Of a DNA stretch of 38,294 nucleotides, positions 32,266 through 38,294 are shown in pieces. The notes under the pieces were generated by a model. The model searched no databases, had not been told where the DNA came from, and was given only the letters and a program-made list of their open reading frames with translations. Location of the stretch: positions 1 through 38,294 of the forward strand of contig NZ_AEJF01000053.1 of assembly GCF_001028175.1 (NCBI RefSeq). The letters are read 5' to 3'. The position numbers and the translations under genes are program-made. This DNA is from Caballeronia mineralivorans PML1(12) (lineage in GTDB: Bacteria > Pseudomonadota > Gammaproteobacteria > Burkholderiales > Burkholderiaceae). The stretch's first letter is position 1. Every line of letters starts with the position of its first letter.

Positions 32266-33671
32266 GGGCGGGTGAGTAACTCCCCCAGTACCCGAATCGC
32301 GTCGTCGATCTTCGGACTCCACGGATGACCGAAGTTGAGCCGCACGTAGTGCTCGAAGGCGTGTGTGGCAGAAAAGATCGGGCCCGGAGCGAGGCTGACG
32401 CCTTGCTCGATTGCAAGACGATGCAATTCCATCGCGTCAATCGCTTCGGGAAATTCGAGCCACAGAAAATACCCGCCGGTCGGATGCGTGCGTCGAGCGC
32501 CCTGGGGTAGCCAGCGCCGGATAGCGCTATCCATTTCTCCGAGTTGCTGGTTCAGTGCTCCGCGCAATTTTCGAAGGTGCTTATCGTAGCCCCCATGCTG
32601 AAGATAATCAGCCATACCAGCCTGTACCGGAATGCTGGCCGATAGGGTCGTCATCAATTTCAGCCGCTGAACTTTGTCCGTGAACCGTCCTGCCGACGTC
32701 CACCCGATTCTGTAGCCCGGCGCGAGCGTCTTCGAAAACGAACTGCAGTGCATGACGAGTCCCTGTTTGTCGAACGCCAATGCTGGCAACGGATACTCGG
32801 GCTGAAAGTGCAACTCGCCGTAGACGTCGTCTTCGATCAACGGTACCTCATGCTCCGCGAGCAATTCGACGAGGGTCTTCTTCTTCTCAAGCGAGAGTGT
32901 CACGCCGGTCGGGTTTTGAAAGTTCGTCATGAACCAGCAGGCGCGGATTGGATGCTTCTTCAAGGCGTCGGCGAGGGCGTCGAGATCGAGGCCGGTCACC
33001 GGATCGACCGGGATTTCGACGGCCCGCAAGTCCAGTCGTTCGATGGCCTGAAGCGCGGCGTAGAAACCAGGGGATTCGACGGCGACCACGTCGCCAGGCC
33101 GGGTGACCGCCATCAGGCACAGGTTCAATGCCTCCAGCGCGCCGTTGGTAATGACTATCTCCTCGATGGGCTGCGATATACCCATGCCCATGTAACGCAT
33201 GGCGATCTGGCGGCGCAGGTGTTCATTGCCCGGTGGCAGATCGACCACGGTGCTCCACGGGCTGAGCAGCCGCGAGGCCTGTGCGAGCGACTTCGCAAGA
33301 CGGGGTAGCGGAAAAAGAAGAGGGGAGGGAAAGGCCGAGCCCAGCGGCACGATGCCCGGCGTTTTTGCCGCGTCCAGCACGGAAAACACCAGGTCACTGA
33401 TGTCGACTTTGCTTGATTCGGCGAGGGACGCGGTACGAGGCGTTCGTGCGGCGGTGACACTCGCGCCGGGTGCCACGTAATAACCGGAGCGTTCCTGCGC
33501 GCGAACCAGGCCCCATTCCTCAAGCAGGTAGTACGCACGAAACACCGTGGATTGACTCACGCCGTGTTGCGCGATGATCTGGCGCAGCGAGGGCATGCGC
33601 GAGCCGACCGCGATGCTGCCCGAGCGAATTTCAGCCGCCATTGCATTGGCCAGTATTTCGTATCTGTTCAT
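32247..33671 (-). CDS. MocR-type regulator (GntR helix-turn-helix fused to PLP aminotransferase fold)
   Basis: A 474-residue MocR/PdxR-type regulator. Residues 1-68 form the GntR winged helix (SRMPSLRQIIAQHGVSQSTVFRAYYLLEEWGLV). A linker follows, then from about residue 90 a fold-type I aminotransferase domain with NPTG at 253-256, the DDVYGEL motif at 281-287 and the PLP Lys314 in SSFSKTLAPGYRIGW. Such proteins usually sense an amino-acid-related ligand through PLP rather than acting as enzymes. It is divergent from the aminotransferase/DapA-like pair across 194 bp and is the likely controller of that pair. Confidence 0.9.
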   Translation of the reverse strand: MNRYEILANAMAAEIRSGSIAVGSRMPSLRQIIAQHGVSQSTVFRAYYLLEEWGLVRAQERSGYYVAPGASVTAARTPRTASLAESSKVDISDLVFSVLDAAKTPGIVPLGSAFPSPLLFPLPRLAKSLAQASRLLSPWSTVVDLPPGNEHLRRQIAMRYMGMGISQPIEEIVITNGALEALNLCLMAVTRPGDVVAVESPGFYAALQAIERLDLRAVEIPVDPVTGLDLDALADALKKHPIRACWFMTNFQNPTGVTLSLEKKKTLVELLAEHEVPLIEDDVYGELHFQPEYPLPALAFDKQGLVMHCSSFSKTLAPGYRIGWTSAGRFTDKVQRLKLMTTLSASIPVQAGMADYLQHGGYDKHLRKLRGALNQQLGEMDSAIRRWLPQGARRTHPTGGYFLWLEFPEAIDAMELHRLAIEQGVSLAPGPIFSATHAFEHYVRLNFGHPWSPKIDDAIRVLGELLTRPSVRAK

Positions 33672-33865
33672 CGGCTCTCAATGTCCCTGCGCTTGTTCCT
33701 GCACTACCCAACTGCTTCGTTAAAAAATCGTCATCTGCTGCTATGGCAACGGCTGCCATTTTCTTATGCTTCGTATCAGAAGGAAAGCGTCGTTGCGCGA
33801 CTCCACTGTGGCTGATTGTCCGCCCTCCCAATCATTTGTATGCGGTTATTGGAAGCTAGCTCGAA
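33672..33865. promoter_or_regulatory. Divergent promoter region of MocR and aminotransferase genes, with candidate operators
   Basis: The spacer contains a perfect palindrome, ATGGCA-ACGGC-TGCCAT (33743-33759), and a direct repeat TGCTTCGT at 33713-33720 and 33767-33774 that flanks it. MocR regulators are known to bind direct or inverted repeats in such divergent spacers. No confident -35/-10 pair was assigned. Confidence 0.4.
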
Positions 33866-35107
33866 TTGACTATCGAAACCTCACAGTACGCGAGTGCGAC
33901 CCGTCGCGTTCAACCGTCGGCTATTCGCGAGCTGTTCTCGCTGTTGTCCAGACCCGATGTCATTTCACTGGCCGGCGGCTTTCCCAGCGCGGCCGCACTC
34001 GATCTGAACGGGTTGCGCGGGGCGACGGAGCGTGCGCTCATCTCGTCGCTTTCAACGGCGTTTCAATACTGCAACAGTGAAGGCTATGGGCCGCTCAGGG
34101 ATCTGATTGCCCAGCGGGCGAAGGCGAAGGGCATCAAGCTCGACGCGTCGGATCTTCTCATCACAACGGGATCCCAGCAGGCGATCGATTTGATCACGCG
34201 CGTGCTGGTCAATCCGGGTGATCGCGTCGCCGTTGAAGCACCGACCTATCTGGGTGCTCTGCAGACCTTTCAGTTTCAAGGTGCTGACGTGCTGCCCGTG
34301 CCGACGGATCACGAAGGGGTGAGGGTGGAGGAACTCGAAGCGCTGGTGGTGCGGCATCGACCGAAGTTGTTGTATCTGATTCCGAACTTCGCCAATCCGA
34401 CCGGATATGTCATGTCTTTACGGCGACGTAAACAGGTGCTGTCGCTTGCGAAAACCCACCGTTTCTTCATTGTCGAAGACGACGCGTATGGCGAGCTCTA
34501 TTTTGAAGAGCCGCCCCCGCCGTCGCTATTTGCGTTGGCGAACGAGGAAGAGCGTCAGTGGGTGGTCCATCTGGCGAGCTTTTCGAAAATACTCGCGCCC
34601 GGGCTTCGGCTCGCATGGCTCTCGGCGCCAGCGGAACTCTTGCGCCACGTGGTCGTGGCCAAACAGTTGGGCGACACGCATGCCCCGACACTGTCGCAGC
34701 TCGCTGCCTTTCACTACCTGAATGCGGGTTCGCTCGAACCTGCGCTCAGCCGCTTGCGCCGCTTCTACCAAAACCAGGCGCGTGCAATGCAGCGCGCGAT
34801 CAAGACCGAACTGAGCGGTACACCCTTCAACGCCAGGCCCGCCGAGGGCGGAATGTTCTATTGGGCGGATCTTCCATTTGTGGACACGACGGCGATGCTG
34901 CGCAACGCGATAGAGGAGCACGGCGTGGCTTACGTCCCCGGAGCGGCGTTTTACGTCGGGCAACCGGAGCGCACGCGTCTACGGTTGTCGTTCGCGAGTG
35001 CATCGGTCGAGCAGATTGGGGAGGGCATCCGGCGTCTCGCACGTTGTATCCGGTGGGAGCGCGTTGAGGCATCGAATCAGATTACGCGTGCGGAGCAATT
35101 GCCATGA
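33866..35107 (+). CDS. PLP-dependent aminotransferase, class I/II (LysN/2-aminoadipate transaminase-like)
   Basis: A 413-residue fold-type I aminotransferase without a DNA-binding domain. It opens with PSAIRELFSLLSRPDVISLAGGFPS, the pattern of the LysN/KAT-II group; NPTG is at 177-180, the PLP phosphate/ring Asp region EDDAYGEL at 204-211, and the PLP Lys241 in SFSKILAPGLRLAW. It transfers amino groups between an amino acid and a 2-oxo acid; the substrate is unknown. The start is TTG at 33866 with GGAAG about 12 nt upstream; the next Met codons are too far inside the fold. It overlaps the DapA-like gene by 4 nt, so both probably act on one pathway. Confidence 0.88.
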   Translation: MTIETSQYASATRRVQPSAIRELFSLLSRPDVISLAGGFPSAAALDLNGLRGATERALISSLSTAFQYCNSEGYGPLRDLIAQRAKAKGIKLDASDLLITTGSQQAIDLITRVLVNPGDRVAVEAPTYLGALQTFQFQGADVLPVPTDHEGVRVEELEALVVRHRPKLLYLIPNFANPTGYVMSLRRRKQVLSLAKTHRFFIVEDDAYGELYFEEPPPPSLFALANEEERQWVVHLASFSKILAPGLRLAWLSAPAELLRHVVVAKQLGDTHAPTLSQLAAFHYLNAGSLEPALSRLRRFYQNQARAMQRAIKTELSGTPFNARPAEGGMFYWADLPFVDTTAMLRNAIEEHGVAYVPGAAFYVGQPERTRLRLSFASASVEQIGEGIRRLARCIRWERVEASNQITRAEQLP

Positions 35108-36006
35108 CAAATTCGTCATTGTTGCAGGGATCAATGGTGGCGTTGCTCACGCCAATGACCCACGATGAGAAGATCGATTTCCCTGCACTCGAACGGCTCG
35201 TCGACCTCCATGTGGACGCTGGAACGAGCGCGATCGTGGTTGCGTCGACAACGGGGGAGGGCCCAACGCTCTCGCTCAAAGAACATGTGCTTCTGTATCG
35301 CGCCGCTGTCCTGTGTGCCGAGGGCCGGATTCCGGTGATCGGCGGCGTGGGGTCGCCGTCCACGCATGTCGGCTGTGAGCTGGCGAGAGCGGCCGCGAAC
35401 GAGCGGGTCGACGCCATCCTCTGCGTGACGCCGTACTACAACCGGCCAAATTCTTTGGGTTTGCGGCGTCATTTCATGGCAGTGGCTGAAGCGACCGATA
35501 CCCCGGTCATCCTCTATGACGTACCGCACCGCACGGGTGTGGCGCTTCCGGAGGATCTGATCGTGGAGCTGAGCGCTCATCCGAATATCATCGGCCTGAA
35601 GGACGCTACGGGGGATCTGCATCGGGCAGAGCGGCTGCTGCGTGCTGTCGGCGCCGAGTTCCAGATTCTCAGCGGCGATGATTCGACGGCCTTCGCCTTG
35701 ATGGCTGCCGGTGGTGCCGGCGTGATTTCCGTGGCGGCGAACGTCGCGCCCTCCGCGGTTCGTGCCATGTGCGATGCAATCCGGCGAGCCGATATGAGAG
35801 ACGCAGCACGGATCGACGAGACGCTCAGGCCGCTCTATGACCTCCTCTCGGCTGACACCAATCCAGTTCCAGCAAAGTGGCTCGCTCATCGAATCGGATG
35901 GATGAATGCGACGCTGCGCTTGCCGCTCGTTATCCGACCAGAACTGTCTCGCTGTCTCTCAGAAAGCGTTGCGCTCAATGCCTGCGAGACGTTACTTGGC
36001 CATTAG
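35104..36006 (+). CDS. Dihydrodipicolinate synthase/N-acetylneuraminate lyase family protein (DapA-like)
   Basis: A 300-residue class I aldolase-like enzyme. It keeps all main DHDPS residues: Thr49-Thr50 in STTGEGPTL, Tyr112 in TPYYNRP, Tyr138 and Arg143 in YDVPHRTG, and the Schiff-base Lys166 in IIGLKDATG. It would condense pyruvate with an aldehyde, as DapA does with aspartate semialdehyde. The housekeeping dapA is normally elsewhere, so this copy, overlapping an aminotransferase gene by 4 nt and under a divergent MocR gene, is more likely part of a specialised amino-acid route. The true acceptor cannot be read from sequence. The protein is of normal length. Confidence 0.88.
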   Translation: MTNSSLLQGSMVALLTPMTHDEKIDFPALERLVDLHVDAGTSAIVVASTTGEGPTLSLKEHVLLYRAAVLCAEGRIPVIGGVGSPSTHVGCELARAAANERVDAILCVTPYYNRPNSLGLRRHFMAVAEATDTPVILYDVPHRTGVALPEDLIVELSAHPNIIGLKDATGDLHRAERLLRAVGAEFQILSGDDSTAFALMAAGGAGVISVAANVAPSAVRAMCDAIRRADMRDAARIDETLRPLYDLLSADTNPVPAKWLAHRIGWMNATLRLPLVIRPELSRCLSESVALNACETLLGH

Positions 36007-36096
36007 CGTCGGCATTAACGGCGACGGATATCCGAGTCCCGCGTCTGGTTGCGGGGCACGAACGATTGAATTGCTTACCTTGGCTCAGGAATAAAA

Positions 36097-37692
36097 ATGA
36101 GTGATGTCACCTCCGACCCTGCTGTCGAACACCACGATGCGCACGATATTCCCGTCGGCTGGCGTCGATGGTTATTGGCGACGAATCACAAGGACATTGG
36201 CACGCTATATCTCCTGTTCTCGATCATTAACCTGATGATCGGCGGCGTGATGGCGCTGATGATTCGGGCGGAATTGTTCGAGCCCGGACTTCAGATCATG
36301 AGGCCGGAATTCTTCAACCAGTTGTCGACCGAGCATGGGCTCATCATGATCTTCGGGGCGGTCATGCCCGCTTTCGTCGGTCTCGCCAACTGGATGATTC
36401 CGCTGCAGATCGGGGCATCCGACATGGCGTTTGCCCGGATGAACAATTTGAGCTTCTGGCTCCTGCCTGTGTCCAGCGTGCTATTGATCGGCTCGTTCTG
36501 GGTACCCGGCGGCGCGCCGGCTGCAGGGTGGACGATGTATGCGCCACTTTCCACGCAGATGGGACCCGGGATGGACCTGTCGATCTTCGCGATTCATCTG
36601 GCCGGCGCGTCCTCGATCATGGGAGCGATCAATATCATCGTAACGATCCTCAACATGCGTGCGCCCGGCATGACGCTGATGAAAATGCCGATGTTCGCGT
36701 GGACATGGCTCGTTACCGCATTTTTGCTGATCGCCATCATGCCCGTGCTGGCCGGCGCGGTGACGATGCTGCTGTTTGACCGGCACTTCGGCACGTCGTT
36801 TTTCAACGCGGCGGGGGGCGGTGATCCGGTCTTGTACCAGCACATTTTCTGGTTCTTCGGGCACCCCGAGGTCTACGTCATGATCCTGCCGGGCTTCGGG
36901 ATGGTATCTCAAGTGATTCCAGCGTTTTCCCGCAAGCCGTTGTTCGGTTATGCCTCCATGGTGTATGCCACATCATCCATTGGCATCCTCTCGTTCATGG
37001 TCTGGGCGCATCACATGTTCGTTACAGGCATGCCTGTGACCGGCCAACTGTTTTTCATGTACGCAACGATGACGATCGCCGTGCCGACCGGCGTGAAGGT
37101 GTTCAACTGGATCGCAACGATGTGGCGGGGTTCGCTCACCTTTGAAACGCCCATGCTCTTTGCAATGGGATTCATCTTTGTGTTTGTCGTAGGGGGACTG
37201 ACCGGCGTGACGCTCGCCATGGCGCCGTTGAACGTTGCATTGCATGGCACCTACTATATCGTTGCGCACTTTCACTATGTGATGGTGGCGGGGTCGCTCT
37301 TTAGTATTTTTGCCGGCTGGTACTACTGGGTGCCGAAATGGACTGGCTACATGTATCACGAACTGCGCGGGAAGATTCATTTCTGGGGATCGATGATCTT
37401 CTTCAACATCACGTTTTTCCCCATGCATTTCCTGGGACTCGCCGGCATGCCCCGGCGCTATGCAGACTACCCCGCGCAGTTCACAGACTTTAACCAGATC
37501 GCGACGATTGGAGCATTCGGCTTCGGTCTCTTGCAGGTCTACTTTCTGTTTTGGGTAGCGTTGCCGACCTACCGCGGGACGGGGCAAGTGCAGGCCGAGG
37601 CGAAACCGTGGGACGGTGCCGAGGGTTTGGAGTGGACGTTGCCTAGTCCCGTGCCCTTTCATTCGTTTGAAACACCTCCTCACGTCGAATAG
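36097..37692 (+). CDS. ctaD: Cytochrome c oxidase subunit I (aa3 type), orphan copy
   Basis: A 531-residue, 12-helix catalytic subunit. Haem a ligands are His80 and His393, haem a3 is bound by His391, and CuB by His256, His305 and His306. The cross-linked Tyr260 and Glu258 of HPEVY are present, as are Asp109 of the D channel and Lys334 of the K channel, so it looks catalytically competent as an A-type oxidase. AGGA is 6 nt before the ATG. It stands alone: no subunit II, III, ctaG or assembly gene lies on either side, and the preceding gene is the DapA-like one. It may be a duplicated copy used with subunits encoded elsewhere, or a relic of a larger cluster. Confidence 0.94.
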   Translation: MSDVTSDPAVEHHDAHDIPVGWRRWLLATNHKDIGTLYLLFSIINLMIGGVMALMIRAELFEPGLQIMRPEFFNQLSTEHGLIMIFGAVMPAFVGLANWMIPLQIGASDMAFARMNNLSFWLLPVSSVLLIGSFWVPGGAPAAGWTMYAPLSTQMGPGMDLSIFAIHLAGASSIMGAINIIVTILNMRAPGMTLMKMPMFAWTWLVTAFLLIAIMPVLAGAVTMLLFDRHFGTSFFNAAGGGDPVLYQHIFWFFGHPEVYVMILPGFGMVSQVIPAFSRKPLFGYASMVYATSSIGILSFMVWAHHMFVTGMPVTGQLFFMYATMTIAVPTGVKVFNWIATMWRGSLTFETPMLFAMGFIFVFVVGGLTGVTLAMAPLNVALHGTYYIVAHFHYVMVAGSLFSIFAGWYYWVPKWTGYMYHELRGKIHFWGSMIFFNITFFPMHFLGLAGMPRRYADYPAQFTDFNQIATIGAFGFGLLQVYFLFWVALPTYRGTGQVQAEAKPWDGAEGLEWTLPSPVPFHSFETPPHVE

Positions 37693-37828
37693 CACCGGCA
37701 AAGAGGAGCGGGGGTCGAATGCCTGGACATGCCGCAGGGTGAAGAACACAGCCGTTGCGACCCTCTGGGTCGAGACATGCTTCGTGCTCATCGGCGACAT
37801 CGGAGCAGCCATGATCGCCGATACCTCA

Positions 37829-38294
37829 TTAAAGTGCCCATGGCGGCCGCGGATTGAACGCGGCGACAAGGAAGTCGATCATGACCCGGACCTTCGCCGG
37901 GGGGGCGCGATCCGGCGAGCGAACCAGGTGTATGCCGCCCAGATCCGCAGTGCTGGCGTCGAGTGCGACCCTCTCCAGTTCGCCTCGCCGGATTGCGTCG
38001 GCAACGATGAACTCGGGTTCGTAGAGGACCCCGAGACCGGCGACGGCAACTGCGACGAGAGCGTCGCCGTTATTGGCCAGCATGGTTCCCTTTACGGCAA
38101 CGCGCTTGTCGCCTTCCTTGCCGAACCGCCATTCCTCGGGTCGTGAGATGTTGGAAAAACAGACGCTCAGGCAATTGTGATTTCGCAAATCGGACCAGAG
38201 CCGGGGACGTCCGTGCTGTTCCCAGTAGCCGGGAGCCGCACAGACGATCATGGCGCTTTCGGTCAGCTTGCGGGAGACAAGACGGCTGTCCTTC
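37829..38294 (-). CDS. LysR-family regulator, C-terminal part (N-terminus beyond window)
   Basis: The visible 155 residues are the second half of a LysR substrate-binding domain: the segment DSRLVSRKLTESAMIVCAAPGYWEQHG at the edge matches the usual SRLVARxL....vASPaYLxxxG pattern, followed by LRNHNCL and, later, GDALVAVAVAGLGVLYEPEFIVADAIRRGELERV. The DNA-binding domain and start lie past the right edge. An apparent ATG at 38251 is internal, since the frame stays open to the end. It converges with ctaD across 136 bp, a gap in which I see no clear terminator. Confidence 0.88.
   Translation of the reverse strand, partial: KDSRLVSRKLTESAMIVCAAPGYWEQHGRPRLWSDLRNHNCLSVCFSNISRPEEWRFGKEGDKRVAVKGTMLANNGDALVAVAVAGLGVLYEPEFIVADAIRRGELERVALDASTADLGGIHLVRSPDRAPPAKVRVMIDFLVAAFNPRPPWAL

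Noticed and set aside
36973..37869. 298-codon minus-strand frame over the end of ctaD
   Set aside because: It is antisense to conserved cytochrome oxidase sequence and shows no known domain.
1..38294. Mobile elements, CRISPR arrays, tRNA genes
   Set aside because: No transposase, integrase, regularly spaced repeat array or tRNA cloverleaf was recognised by reading; a tool search would be more sensitive.

Overview
The window looks like accessory DNA from a Burkholderia-group betaproteobacterium (Paraburkholderia, Caballeronia or Burkholderia). It is GC-rich. It carries a LysR - LlpE - membrane fusion protein - RND pump - outer-membrane channel cluster with the gene order of ceoR-llpE-ceoAB-opcM / bpeT-llpE-bpeEF-oprC, a Burkholderia-type OmpC-like porin, and paralogues of several housekeeping genes (etfBA, cysI, ctaD). 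No rRNA, tRNA, insertion sequence, phage gene or CRISPR array was seen. The many duplicate metabolic genes suggest a secondary replicon, but that is inference.

Region 1 (1-9.9 kb) is an aromatic or small-acid catabolic island. A tightly packed leftward operon encodes a Rieske oxygenase alpha subunit, an unknown 134-residue protein, two small cupins, a ferredoxin reductase, an NTF2/SnoaL-like (beta-like) subunit and a PyrK-like flavin reductase cut by the window edge. A TetR gene diverges from it, followed by an aromatic-acid MFS transporter, a two-cysteine Asp/Glu racemase-superfamily enzyme, a porin and a maleylacetoacetate/maleylpyruvate isomerase-like GST. The same 11-bp palindrome, GAATGNCATTC, lies in the Rieske/TetR divergent promoter and upstream of the transporter, which points to one TetR regulon. 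The substrate is not known.

Region 2 (10.1-13.2 kb) is a leftward set: a DAO-family (sarcosine/dimethylglycine oxidase-like) flavoenzyme and its own electron transfer flavoprotein (etfB, then etfA with a TTG start). It probably oxidises an N-methylated or other secondary amine and passes the electrons to ETF.

Region 3 (13.5-21.6 kb) is the LysR-controlled RND multidrug efflux operon. Its LlpE alpha/beta-hydrolase has Asp where the family has its nucleophilic Ser.

Region 4 (21.6-29.2 kb) combines a DadA-like D-amino-acid dehydrogenase and an EutA/maleate-isomerase-like racemase (leftward) with a divergent Liv-type ABC importer whose permease LivM and ATPase LivG are fused, followed by a small lipoprotein. 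The 325-bp divergent spacer holds three separate inverted repeats and a possible short leader peptide.

Region 5 (29.4-38.3 kb) contains a sulfite reductase gene with a DUF934 partner, a small DUF2970 membrane protein, a MocR-type regulator divergent from an aminotransferase/DapA-like pair, an orphan cytochrome c oxidase subunit I gene, and a LysR gene cut by the right edge. The MocR/aminotransferase/DapA group looks like a self-contained amino-acid pathway of unknown product.
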